From Methanomassiliicoccaceae archaeon (GTDB lineage Archaea > Thermoplasmatota > Thermoplasmata > Methanomassiliicoccales > Methanomethylophilaceae), in contig JAEEKU010000031.1 in the NCBI GenBank assembly GCA_016282555.1, positions 1 through 8,994 on the forward strand: DNA of 8,994 nucleotides, read 5' to 3'. Below are positions 1 through 8,000 of the stretch, in pieces; within the stretch, counting starts at the first letter, position 1; every line of letters starts with the position of its first letter. The notes under the pieces were generated by a model. It was not told the DNA's origin. It searched no databases and worked only from the letters and a program-made list of their open reading frames with translations. The position numbers and the translations under genes were made by a program.

Positions 1-27
1 GGGGAACCTGCAGATGGATCACCTCCT
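1..27 (+). rRNA. 16S rRNA, 3' end only (partial)
   Basis: The first bases (GGGGAACCTGCAGATGGATC, then ACCTCCT) are the universally conserved end of small-subunit rRNA: the GGGGAA region of helix 45, the 3' strand of that helix, and the anti-Shine-Dalgarno CACCTCC at 20-26. The CAGAT version of the helix 45 strand, where most organisms have CGGTT or CGGCT, is the form I associate with Thermoplasma-related archaea; its partner strand lies before the window. The mature end is placed at about 26-27 by analogy with known 16S ends. The rest of the gene lies upstream. No tRNA-Ala or 23S gene follows. Confidence 0.93.
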
Positions 28-31
28 GCGC

Positions 32-53
32 GGGACGGACTCACGTCCGTCCC
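32..53 (+). other. Perfect hairpin in the 16S trailer
   Basis: GGGACGGAC (32-40) and GTCCGTCCC (45-53) form a perfect 9-bp stem closed by the loop TCAC. It begins about five bases after the mature 16S end. It may mark RNA processing, protect the 3' end, or help end transcription. In many archaea the 16S trailer instead pairs with the 5' leader to form a processing stem, and whether that also happens here cannot be seen because the leader is outside the window. Confidence 0.7.
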
Positions 54-137
54 CTATTACGCTCACGGATTGCAAGGAAATCGAAGATTTCCCGCAGTTC
101 CCTTGGCAGTTTCCATGCACCAGACGCAGCATCGAAC

Positions 138-158
138 ATCATTTTTCATCTGTTTTCA
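138..158 (+). terminator. Possible T-rich terminator of the 16S transcript
   Basis: Two thymine runs, TTTTT at 142-146 and TTTT at 152-155, lie about 115 bases past the 16S end on the coding strand. Archaeal RNA polymerase commonly stops at short T-runs without needing a hairpin, so this is a reasonable place for the rRNA transcript to end. Sequence alone cannot show that it works. Confidence 0.35.
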
Positions 159-214
159 ATGTATCGTTCCGTACCGTATCCGCTTGCAGTCGCGGCCGCG
201 GCAGGTTTATCAGA

Positions 215-223
215 ACATATATG
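215..223 (+). promoter_or_regulatory. Possible TATA box for the gene at 426
   Basis: ACATATATG is the most TATA-like stretch between the rRNA and the first protein gene, with a purine-containing CAGAA just before it where a BRE would sit. Transcription would start near 245 and give a leader of roughly 180 bases that contains both hairpins described below. The match to the archaeal consensus is only moderate. Confidence 0.3.
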
Positions 224-258
224 AATGTGTACAGATTTCGCCGGAAGTAACATTTAGA

Positions 259-282
259 CTTCTGAAACGCCGAATTCAGAAG
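259..282 (+). other. Hairpin in the putative 5' leader
   Basis: CTTCTGAA (259-266) and TTCAGAAG (275-282) form a perfect 8-bp stem with an 8-base loop. It lies just downstream of the possible TATA box, so it would be in the 5' untranslated RNA of the gene at 426. I do not recognise it as a known riboswitch. It could be a DNA operator rather than an RNA element. Confidence 0.55.
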
Positions 283-292
283 CCCTGCATTA

Positions 293-326
293 CCTCCGGC
301 GGATGCGCATCCGCGGTTAACGGAGG
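293..326 (+). promoter_or_regulatory. Nested palindrome that buries a Shine-Dalgarno sequence
   Basis: CCTCCG (293-298) pairs with CGGAGG (321-326). Enclosed is a perfect 16-base palindrome, GCGGATGCGCATCCGC (299-314), which can form its own 6-bp stem with a GCGC loop. The 3' outer arm contains GGAGG (322-326), a full Shine-Dalgarno match five bases before an ATG at 332. When folded, the ribosome site would be base-paired. The layout could act as a translational switch, or the palindrome could be a protein-binding operator. Both are inference; the inverted repeats themselves are plain. Confidence 0.5.
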
Positions 327-331
327 CGGAA

Positions 332-463
332 ATGTGCCGGAGCCAGCTGATGCGGCCGTCTTACGGCGGCCAAGTCCGCGCCGCGCGTCCGGCCGTCGGC
401 AACACGGAGCACGGGAGATATTACTATGGCGGATCGCAAGAACATTTCGGACATGAGTTTTGA
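332..463 (+). CDS. Possible 43-codon upstream small ORF
   Basis: An ATG at 332 follows GGAGG (322-326) with a five-base spacer, a better ribosome site than that of the large gene downstream. The frame reads 43 codons and stops at TGA 461-463, overlapping the start of the gene at 426 in another frame. The peptide starts MCRSQLMRPSYGG and ends with a Tyr/His/Gly-rich tail. I recognise no family, and the codon content is not convincing. If real it could be a leader peptide that couples to translation of the 426 gene. It may equally be chance in a GC-rich leader. Confidence 0.2.
   Translation: MCRSQLMRPSYGGQVRAARPAVGNTEHGRYYYGGSQEHFGHEF
413..417 (+). promoter_or_regulatory. Ribosome binding site for the gene at 426
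   Basis: GGGAG sits eight bases before the ATG at 426 and is complementary to the CCTCC at the 16S end seen at 22-26. It supports 426 over the next in-frame ATG at 453. Confidence 0.55.
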
Positions 464-2303
464 GGAATTCTTCGGCAAATCCAAACCTGCCGCTGAGGAA
501 AATCCCCGGGCCGGCATCCCCGGGCCGTCCGCTCCGTCCGCTCCCGAGGACGGTCTCGGCTTCGGGCACAGCGTTCCTAAGATCAACTACAAAGACGGAA
601 AGTTCACACTTTACGTTCCGCGCTTCAAGGGAAAGGGCCCGTTCAACATGTCGGTGGACTGCAGCCAGGGTATAATTCCGATTACGCGTCTGGATTCCGC
701 CAAGATCCGCGATTACCGCCTCACTTTCCAGTCGTTCGTGGATCTCTCCTCGCTCGGAATAAACCCCCTCGATACGTTCACGCTCACCATCGACGGAGAG
801 CCGGTTTACGTCAACAAAGAGAGAAACTATCTTTTCTTCAATTCTTCCGGAATGACCGTGAACCGCGCCGCCGGGGAGATATATGCCGTTTCGCGCAAAG
901 GCTTCAGGTTCAGGCTCTCCAAGGCATCGCTTCTGGACACGGTCTCCGCCGGGGATCTGACGATAGCTCATTACGATGTTTCGCCGGGCGGAAGCATACG
1001 GGCGGCTTCCGATGACAAATCCGAACCCGCGGAAGAGTCCGCAAACCCGGTTCAGCCCGCTCCGGAGTCTGATAAAGAGCCTAAAAAAGAGGCCAAAGCC
1101 CCCAGAAAAGCTCCGGCCAGAAAAACCGCCGTGAAGGCGTCCGCCTCGTTTTCCCCGTCCGTCAAAGAGGCGTCAGTTTCCGTTTCCGGCTCGGAGATTC
1201 CCCTTTACTCGGAGTTCCCCTCAGTTACCCTCTCGGCAACCGGGTGCGAGCCCTCCGAATGCTCCGTATGGGTCGAAGATTCCGGCGGGGAGATCGTCTT
1301 CGGAAAGGTCCCCGGCGCCGGCAGGATCGAGCTCAGAACGGGTCATTCCTCCGGGCTTCTCTGCCTTAAAGCCGAAAAAGACGGAAAATCCCTTCTTTCG
1401 GAGAAATATTTCCTCATTCCGGATTTCACCTGCAAATATCAGGGGAAAGGGGACATACCCGCCGATACGTCCGTAACGTTCGGAATGTTCGGGGAGTCTT
1501 TCGCCAAAGACATCTACGACGATGATTTCGAAGGCCCGTACTCTTACGGGGACATTTCGTTCAAGATCCTTTGGAACATTCCTGTGATAACCTACGATCT
1601 CGGCGAAGGCCCCAGGCCCTACGAGCCTCTGGTTTTCGACGCTGACGACATCAGATCGGATATGCTCGTGGTCAAGGTCCGCGGGGCCAGAAAGAAGAAG
1701 ATCTATTTCGGTCCGGAATTCGGCAAGAGGGAGGACGTGACCAAGGACTGGGACAGCGATTCCGTCCAGATCAACCTGTCTCCGCTGATGGATCTGGTCT
1801 ACTCCTCTACCCAGACCTACTGCTTCTACATATCCGTGAACTCGTTCCCGATTAAGAAGTTCATAGAGATCCACAACCCGGAGAGGATCTCGGTTGCCTT
1901 CAGGGACGGGAAGATATCCGCGGATGTCTCCGGCGGAAACAGGACGTACGTCTGCAGAATCCATCTTACAGACAAAACCTTCTCCGATCATCCGCTGACC
2001 GGTGAAGATATTCAGGTTCCCAAGGACGCGGTCGAAGCCGAGGTTCTCGAATATTACAAAGACGATCTTCTGAGATCGATTCCCGTGAAGGTCAGGGCCC
2101 TGCCTTTCGTGTGCCGCATATCCGGCGATTACTGGCTCTATGTCAGCAAGGACAAGCGCATCCCCGTTCCCGACGCTCTCATCAAAAACGGAACTGCGGA
2201 TATGGCCGCGGTGGCGGAGTGGCATGCCAAGATCACCAGAATGAATCCCGAGCTCAAAACCGTGACTCTGGCCGCGATGAAGAGCGCTTTCTCGGAAATC
2301 TGA
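426..2303 (+). CDS. Uncharacterised 625-residue beta-rich cytoplasmic protein
   Basis: I do not recognise the family. There is no signal peptide or membrane helix, so it is probably cytoplasmic. Residues 1-20 form a short acidic helix (SFEEFFGK), followed by a Pro/Ala/Gly-rich spacer to about 45. Residues 51-190 form a beta-rich domain with short alternating strands (KFTLYVPRFKG, FTLTIDGEPVYV). Residues 191-240 are a Lys/Ala/Pro/Glu linker that looks disordered. Residues 241-590 look like two or three successive beta-sandwich units; the conserved-looking core is around 368-500 (ILWNIPVITYDL, LVVKVRG, FYISVNSFPIKKF). The last 30 residues are helical. No catalytic motif is visible, which suggests a binding or scaffold role. 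The start is supported by GGGAG eight bases upstream. The stop lies one base before the aminotransferase gene, so the two are probably co-transcribed and translationally coupled. The order of sandwich-like units loosely recalls large adaptor proteins of some bacterial defence gene sets, but that is a weak impression. Confidence 0.88.
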   Translation: MADRKNISDMSFEEFFGKSKPAAEENPRAGIPGPSAPSAPEDGLGFGHSVPKINYKDGKFTLYVPRFKGKGPFNMSVDCSQGIIPITRLDSAKIRDYRLTFQSFVDLSSLGINPLDTFTLTIDGEPVYVNKERNYLFFNSSGMTVNRAAGEIYAVSRKGFRFRLSKASLLDTVSAGDLTIAHYDVSPGGSIRAASDDKSEPAEESANPVQPAPESDKEPKKEAKAPRKAPARKTAVKASASFSPSVKEASVSVSGSEIPLYSEFPSVTLSATGCEPSECSVWVEDSGGEIVFGKVPGAGRIELRTGHSSGLLCLKAEKDGKSLLSEKYFLIPDFTCKYQGKGDIPADTSVTFGMFGESFAKDIYDDDFEGPYSYGDISFKILWNIPVITYDLGEGPRPYEPLVFDADDIRSDMLVVKVRGARKKKIYFGPEFGKREDVTKDWDSDSVQINLSPLMDLVYSSTQTYCFYISVNSFPIKKFIEIHNPERISVAFRDGKISADVSGGNRTYVCRIHLTDKTFSDHPLTGEDIQVPKDAVEAEVLEYYKDDLLRSIPVKVRALPFVCRISGDYWLYVSKDKRIPVPDALIKNGTADMAAVAEWHAKITRMNPELKTVTLAAMKSAFSEI

Positions 2304-2304
2304 C

Positions 2305-3498
2305 ATGACCCGCTCCTTCTCCGTTCAGGCCGGGGGGATCCTGGACTCGTTCATAATGCAGCTCGCCGAAGAGGGATCCAAACCGGGAATGATCTCTTTC
2401 GCCACAGGCCTTCCCGACAGTTCGCTGTTCGATCTGGAGGGGCTCGCCGGTTCCGCCCGCGAGATCGTTCTCAGATCGGGAAAGGAGATACTGCAGTACG
2501 GAAGCACCGCCGGCTATTATCCCCTTAGGGAGAGGCTCGCCGGATACTGCAGAAGGAAACTCGGTTTCGATGCATCTCCGGAGAACATAATCTTAACGAA
2601 CGGTTCGCAGGAGTGCTTCGATCTCGTCGGCAGGCTTTTTCTGAACCGCGGGGACCTCATGGCCGTCGAAAACCCGGGATACCTGGGCGCGAAGCAGTGC
2701 TTCTCCGCCTACGGCCCCCGGTTCAAGGGCGTCGACATAGGGCCGGGAGGGATCGACGTGCCGGGGCTGGAGGCTTTAGTGAAAGAGGGGGCGGCGCTCT
2801 TCTATTCCATTCCCAATCACCAGAATCCGTCCGGGTACAGTTATTCCGATCAGGTTCGGAGGGAGACGGCGTCGATCATCTCCGGTTCGGACTGCGTCCT
2901 GGTCGAGGACGACGCTTACGGCGAGCTGGGGTTCTCCGGGCGCGCCGGCCGCACCATGAAGTCGATGGCCCCGGACAATATCATTTTCACCGGCTCTTTT
3001 TCCAAAATCCTCTCTCCGGCGATGAGGATCGGATGGATGGCCGTTCCCGGATGGATGGCCGGGCAGGCCGTGAAGACTCTGGAGGCTTCCTCTCTCCAGC
3101 CGGGCACCCTCTGCCAGGCTATTGCCGAGGATTACCTTTCCAAGACCGATTACGGCGCGTACGTCAGGAGGCTCAGGAAGGTCTACCGCGGGAAGATGGA
3201 GATTTTCACCGATCTCATGGAAGATTATCTCAAAGATTATGTGACGTGGAACATTCCGGACGGGGGAATGTTCATATGGATGAAATCCCCGGAGGGAACC
3301 GACGCCATGAGGATCTACCGCTCGTGCATTGAGAAGGGGTTAGCCGTCATGCCCGGGGAGCCGTTCCACATCTCCGGCGGGAAGAACACCATCCGCCTCA
3401 ATTTCGCCACGCCCTCGGAGGAGCAGATGCGCGCCGGCATGAAAATACTGAGAAGCGCCTGCCAGGAATCCGATCCGCGTGCGAAATCGGGATTATAA
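2305..3498 (+). CDS. PLP-dependent aminotransferase, class I/II (LysN / KAT II-like)
   Basis: This is a complete fold-type I aminotransferase that moves an amino group between an amino acid and a 2-oxo acid in the cytoplasm. Visible marks are ISFATGLPDSSLF (30-42, the N-terminal substrate segment), TNGSQECFD near 98-106 (phosphate-binding region), NHQNPSG with Asn174, EDDAYG with Asp202 (pyridine nitrogen) and Tyr205, SFSKIL with the Schiff-base Lys234 followed by Arg241, and RLNFA with Arg364, which binds the substrate carboxylate. The length of 397 is normal. The sequence pattern is closest to the 2-aminoadipate/branched-chain/aromatic subgroup rather than classical aspartate aminotransferase, but the substrate cannot be fixed from sequence. 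It starts one base after the upstream stop and has only a weak ribosome site of its own, so it probably depends on translation of the upstream gene. That partner gives no pathway clue. No active-site residue is missing. Confidence 0.95.
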   Translation: MTRSFSVQAGGILDSFIMQLAEEGSKPGMISFATGLPDSSLFDLEGLAGSAREIVLRSGKEILQYGSTAGYYPLRERLAGYCRRKLGFDASPENIILTNGSQECFDLVGRLFLNRGDLMAVENPGYLGAKQCFSAYGPRFKGVDIGPGGIDVPGLEALVKEGAALFYSIPNHQNPSGYSYSDQVRRETASIISGSDCVLVEDDAYGELGFSGRAGRTMKSMAPDNIIFTGSFSKILSPAMRIGWMAVPGWMAGQAVKTLEASSLQPGTLCQAIAEDYLSKTDYGAYVRRLRKVYRGKMEIFTDLMEDYLKDYVTWNIPDGGMFIWMKSPEGTDAMRIYRSCIEKGLAVMPGEPFHISGGKNTIRLNFATPSEEQMRAGMKILRSACQESDPRAKSGL

Positions 3499-3505
3499 TT
3501 AATAA
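3493..3505 (+). promoter_or_regulatory. TATA-like promoter for the transporter gene (leaderless)
   Basis: TTATAATTAATAA is the only strongly AT-rich stretch in this region. It overlaps the stop codon of the aminotransferase gene. Its centre is about 28-30 bases before the ATG at 3528, which puts the expected archaeal start of transcription at or just before that ATG. No Shine-Dalgarno sequence precedes 3528, which also fits a leaderless message. CGAAA at 3482-3486 might be part of a BRE, though it is a little far away. Confidence 0.5.
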
Positions 3506-3527
3506 CAGGCCCGCGCTAATCTTCCGC

Positions 3528-5048
3528 ATGACTGCGGACGCGGAATTCAAGAAGAGTCTTCCCGGCCTGTGCCTGCTGTCGTTCAGCACCTTCGTCGTGT
3601 GCGTGCCGGCTGCATTCACCCAGATAATCTCTCTGGATCTGATGATAGATCTGAACTCTTTCCCGGATAAGGGATACTCGTGGGCTTTTCCGGTCTTCGT
3701 GGCGGGGGAATGCGCCTCCATGGGGCTGTGCTCCACGCTAATCGACAGATACGGGAGGAAGAATCCGTATCTGGCGGGCTCGTCCGCGTTCATAGCCGGA
3801 ACTATCGCCTGCGCCGTATGCCAAGATATGAGCCATTTTCTTCTGTTCCGGTTCGTCCAGGGGCTCGGCGCCGGCGTAATCATAATCACGTGCATAGCGC
3901 AGATATTCTACGACGTGAGAGATCGCAAAAAGCGCTACATCGCCAACGGGGTGATGTCCCTGGGGTTCGGCCTCGGAATGCTGGTCGGGGTGTTCGCGGG
4001 AAAGGCGGTCATCGACGGAATGGGGTGGCAGATGGCGTTCTGGTCGCTGGCGGTCATGCAGGCGATAGTCATGTTCCCCTGTCTCCAGGTGCTCTCCCGC
4101 GGGGCTCCCTCCGGCGTGAAGGCGGACTTCCCGGGCGCGGCCATACTCGCGGTCTGGGTCTGCTGCTTCGTGCTGTTCCTGCAGAAACTGTATCTGGACT
4201 GGGATCTGAACTCCCCGGAGGGGATCATGGGCTCGATGTTCCTGATCATGCTGCTGATGATCCTTCTGGCCGCGGAGATTCTCAATCCGTATTCGGTCCT
4301 GCACCGCAGGCTGGACAACTGGAAGCTCGCTCTCGCGTCGATGATATTTATTGTTCTTTTAGGAACGATAGACATGGCTGCGGTCGGGGCCATGCTGAAG
4401 GTCGCCTTCTTCACCTACCAGATGTCTATCCCAGAGACGGCTCCGTTCTTCGCGCTGCTGGTTATGGGAGCGGCGGTCACCGCGGTGTCGGTATCCAAAA
4501 CCATAGACAGGACCGGGCATCTTCCCTGGCTTCTTCTGAGCGCCGTTCTGTCGCCGATAGCCCTGCTGTCGATGCTGTTAGTCAGCAAGGACGATCCCTC
4601 GTTCGTATTCGCGGCTCACCTCGTGCTTCTGGGTCTGGCGATAGGATGTCTCGTCTCCATGCTCAACGCCACCATCCAGAACCGGGCCGGCGAGGACAAC
4701 AACGGGGCGCTGATGGGGTTCGCGATCATGATCCGCACGGCGGCCCTCTGGCTCGGATACAATTTTTACCAGTACGTCACGGACGTGCATATGATAGAGA
4801 AGCTGAGCGGCGCTGTGGAGCACTGGAATTCCATTCTTCCGTTCGAGCTGCCGGCCGACAGCGCTCTCGCCAATCTTATGATAACCCCGCTGAGGGACAT
4901 GGTCATGCTGCTTCCCGGCCTTACCGACGAGATAGCGGCGGTTTACGCCGAGGGGATAGCGCAGGGCCTTATGTACGGAGCGGTGATTTTCGTCATCGCG
5001 GCGGTGCCAACCGCAGTTATACTGGCAGGAAGGGGGAAGGACTTATGA
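3528..5048 (+). CDS. MFS transporter, 14-helix DHA2 (EmrB/QacA-like) type
   Basis: This membrane protein of 506 residues probably uses the ion gradient to export a small molecule. It shows the MFS signature between helices 2 and 3 (LIDRYGRKNP, 71-80), the RFVQGLGAG motif in helix 4 (108-116), and a motif C-like glycine-rich helix 5 ending in GWQMAFW (about 141-172). I count about 14 hydrophobic segments (near 10-30, 50-70, 80-97, 104-126, 138-158, 166-188, 201-221, 232-252, 267-290, 304-323, 331-352, 358-380, 396-415, 480-500). A large soluble loop at about 416-478, between helices 13 and 14, is typical of the DHA2 group. The second half is more diverged than the first, and the substrate is unknown. 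Its start fits a leaderless transcript. Its TGA overlaps the ATG of the giant secreted protein (ATGA), so the two are almost certainly made together. Confidence 0.93.
   Translation: MTADAEFKKSLPGLCLLSFSTFVVCVPAAFTQIISLDLMIDLNSFPDKGYSWAFPVFVAGECASMGLCSTLIDRYGRKNPYLAGSSAFIAGTIACAVCQDMSHFLLFRFVQGLGAGVIIITCIAQIFYDVRDRKKRYIANGVMSLGFGLGMLVGVFAGKAVIDGMGWQMAFWSLAVMQAIVMFPCLQVLSRGAPSGVKADFPGAAILAVWVCCFVLFLQKLYLDWDLNSPEGIMGSMFLIMLLMILLAAEILNPYSVLHRRLDNWKLALASMIFIVLLGTIDMAAVGAMLKVAFFTYQMSIPETAPFFALLVMGAAVTAVSVSKTIDRTGHLPWLLLSAVLSPIALLSMLLVSKDDPSFVFAAHLVLLGLAIGCLVSMLNATIQNRAGEDNNGALMGFAIMIRTAALWLGYNFYQYVTDVHMIEKLSGAVEHWNSILPFELPADSALANLMITPLRDMVMLLPGLTDEIAAVYAEGIAQGLMYGAVIFVIAAVPTAVILAGRGKDL
5032..5037 (+). 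promoter_or_regulatory. Ribosome binding site for the giant secreted protein
   Basis: GGGGGA lies inside the last codons of the transporter gene, seven bases before the ATG at 5045, in a purine-rich run (5028-5040). Together with the ATGA overlap it supports the chosen start and coupled translation. Confidence 0.5.
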
Positions 5049-8000
5049 GATCCGGATACGCGCTGATTCTCGCCGCCGTTTTCGCGGCGGTGCTGGCCGC
5101 GGTCTCCGTGCCCGGGACGGACGCGGAGATCATCGAAGGAGATTACATTCTGGACGGGGACGAGTCCTTCGGTCCCGGAACGGATCTGCTGATAGCGGAC
5201 GGGGCCAGACTGGACGTTTCGTCGTACAATCTGTACATTGGCCCGTCGTCCAGAATAATCGTGGCGGGATCCGCGGAGATATTATGCTCCGGAGGAAGCA
5301 TCGCGATCGGATCCGGCTCTCTTATTGAGATAGGCGGATCCCTGATACCCCCGTTCGGAGAGGACGTCGCGTACAGCTTCGACGGTACTGTAGCGGCCGA
5401 GAGCAGGATCCTGAGCGAAGGAGTAGTCTCTCTAACTTTCCGCCCGGCGGGATCCGACCGCGCCCTGCATGCGGCGTGGGACGGGCACAGCCTGTCGGTT
5501 TACGATTTAAAAATAGTTTACAGAGTATCGGCGGGGGGACTGGAGGAATCCGTCGGATTCACGTCCCTGGCGTTCGGCGAGACGAACACATACGAAGGAA
5601 AAGAGCTCAACACCCGCACCGTTACCGTAACGTCTCTCGATCCGGATAATTCGATCGAAGCCGCGGTATCCGTACGGGACAAATCGTTCTTCGTCACGGA
5701 TTTCAGCATCGCGGGCATCAGATCGGTTACGGAGTACGCCGGCAGCGATCTGACGTCCGTAACGGAGATTTCCGGTTTCGGGGACATAGACGTATCCGCC
5801 GGGGACGGCATGATCTCCGTCGGTTCATCCGTAAAATCTGTTAAAATAGGAAAATACGACGGAGGCTCCGCCCTTTCGGAGAACACTTTCCGGAACGTGA
5901 AGTGGAAAGCAGATTTCGATCTGAGCGCGCTGGCTTCGTTCCTGTTCTCTCTGATCGCTTCCGACGGTTCGGTCAGCGATCTCGGAGACGCCGTGAAAAG
6001 CATAACCGTCACCGCCGAGTCCGCCGCATTGTACGATGCTGACAGGGGAACCAGAAACCTTTACGATCTTTCTCTGGTTTACGACAGGGACGCGGTTTAC
6101 GGGCTTAAAGCCGGATGGAGGGAGGACGGAATCGACTGCGGCATTCTCGCGAAGGGCATCGCCCTGGAATATCTGGCCGTCGGAACGGATCTGTCGGCGG
6201 ATATAGGCGTCTCCGCGGAGAGCATAAAGACGGTGTACGTCTCCGAAGGCTCTGCGGCATCGGCGGAGCTGGAGGGCGTGACCGCCGAGGCTGACCGTCT
6301 GAATCTGAAGAATCTGTTTCTTATCTTCTCTGGTATGGGATCGGTTGATGCCGGGGACATTCTGGACAATTGCCGGAGGATGCATCTGGGCATATCGTCT
6401 TTTACCTGCTCGGGGCGGGAGACCGCGGACATAAAGGACGCTGACATTCTTTTGTTAAGCGAGGGGAGCCTGGGCGTTCTGGAGATGTCGTTTGGTTATC
6501 TGTCGGCGGAGGTTCCTTTCAGAGACGGATATTTATCAGCGGATGCCGGGCAGATCGAGATCACAGTTTCCGCGGACGGCCCGCTTTCAGAATACATCGA
6601 CGCCTGGATCGGCGGAACGGAGCTTCCGGAAGGATCCGGCGTATCGTTCAGTATGCGCGCGAGGGACGCGGACATTTCCTATGAAGGAGGAAACGGGAGT
6701 TTCGATATCTCCTGGACGAAAGTCTCCGGGGCTGCTCAGGATGCCGTTGAGATCAAGATCGAAGCGGAGAGGTCCCGCGGAGGTTATACCGGGGTTAACG
6801 GGAGCGTATCCGCGGCGGGATACAGATTATCTGCCGGAGGCTCCGGCGGAAGCCTGATCGCAACGGATTTGGATCTTCTGGCAGACGGGCTGAACCTTGA
6901 CGCGCTGATCTCCGCGTACCGCGGAAGCGGAGCGGTAACCCTGTCCATGCTGGCGGATTTCAGCGGAAACGCGGAGCTGCGCGCTTCGGAGCTGGAGGCG
7001 GAGACGGACGGAGCATCGGCAGTAATCGGAAATCTGGATTTCAGAGCCGATTCAGGCAGGATTGCACTTGGTTTCGATAACGCATCCGTCAGAGCGGCCG
7101 CGGAAGGAGAATCTGTCAGCATAGATATGGATCGCTCAGATGTCATCGCCGTTTCCGGCATTCCGTTTTACGAGCTTGCCGGTTACCTGCGCGGCGGAAT
7201 GTCTTTCGATAAAAACGTTTACGCGTCGCTTCACGTAGAAACGGAGGGGCTGGAGATCTCGTCCGCGGATTCGGTTCTGTCCTTTGCAAGCTTCTCTTCG
7301 GGCTCTCTGATCGAAGCGGATCTGGCTCTGGACGGCTCCCCGCGCGGGGCGAGGATCAGCACCGGGCTCAGCGCCCCCGGATTCCTGGCGGAGGCGTTGA
7401 TGCCTACGGCCAGAGTCTCCCTGAAAGATCCGGAAATATATCTGGACAGAGCCGACGCCGCAGGCATACTGGATTATTACAGGGAAAACGGAGCCGTATC
7501 CGTTCTGAGTCTGATCGATTTATGCGGAGGCGTCAGCGCCGAAGCTTCGCGCGCGGTTTTCGAATCGGAATCCGGCTCCGCCGAGGCTGAAGATTTCCAT
7601 ATCGCAAGCACAGGTCGCGGCGGACTGGACGCGGCTGCCGGTTATCTTTCCGCGGACATCGCCGCCGGAGAGAAGATTATAGAAATAATCGCGGAGAAGG
7701 CGTCCGCCTCGCTGTCATCCGGCATGCCTCTGGCTGAACTGGCGGAATCGCTGAAGTCCGGCCGTCCGGTGCGCGACGGCTCTTACGCGGACGCGTCGCT
7801 GGAGGCGTACAAAATGAAACTGTCGTACGCGGACGGCGAGAGATCCGTATCGGCATCGTTCGTGCCGGCGGGAGGATCCTTTTCATCGATTGATCTGAGG
7901 GCGGAGCGCACGCCGGGAGGAGATCTTCTGGCGGGGGGCAACGTCTCCGCTCAGGGATACGCTATGGATATCGCTGCTTCCGGAGATAAAAACGCAGCCG

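Larger units (their letters stand above)
54..425. other. Non-coding spacer between 16S rRNA and the first protein gene
   Basis: These 372 bases hold no tRNA, 23S or 5S sequence that I can recognise and no convincing long gene. The first half is mixed in composition and includes a T-rich patch (141-155) and an AT-rich TATA-like patch (215-223). The second half (about 290-420) is GC-rich and rich in inverted repeats: hairpins at 259-282 and 293-326, and a smaller GCCGT/ACGGC stem at 355-367. It most likely contains the end of the rRNA transcript followed by the promoter and a long structured leader for the gene at 426. A small non-coding RNA gene here is possible, but I recognise no family. Confidence 0.6.

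Noticed and set aside
54..425. tRNA, 5S, SRP RNA or RNase P RNA in the spacer
   Set aside because: I looked for the conserved motifs of these RNAs and found none. The inverted repeats do not form a cloverleaf or the SRP helix 8 pattern.
14..456. Plus-strand open frames of 78 and 128 codons starting in the 16S tail and trailer
   Set aside because: The first starts inside the 16S rRNA and both run through the hairpin-rich spacer. They have no ribosome site and an Arg/Cys-heavy composition unlike the real genes.
276..971. Minus-strand open frame of 231 codons
   Set aside because: It lies opposite the 426-2303 gene and the leader hairpins. It is a mirror of GC-rich codon use, with an Arg/Gly/Glu-rich translation and no family features.
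1221..2306. Minus-strand open frame of 361 codons
   Set aside because: It is long but fully antisense to the 426 gene, in the frame expected to stay open opposite GC-rich codons. The product is His/Arg/Gly-rich with no recognisable domain.
3030..3061. 14-base direct repeat CGGATGGATGGCCG in the aminotransferase gene
   Set aside because: It encodes G-W-M-A twice in frame, but the segment has the normal family length (RIGWMAVP, then the usual helix), so it is not an insertion and probably reflects chance codon similarity.
2613..3332. Plus-strand frame of 239 codons inside the aminotransferase gene
   Set aside because: It is out of frame with a complete enzyme that has every active-site residue. 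The translation is Arg/Gly-rich noise.
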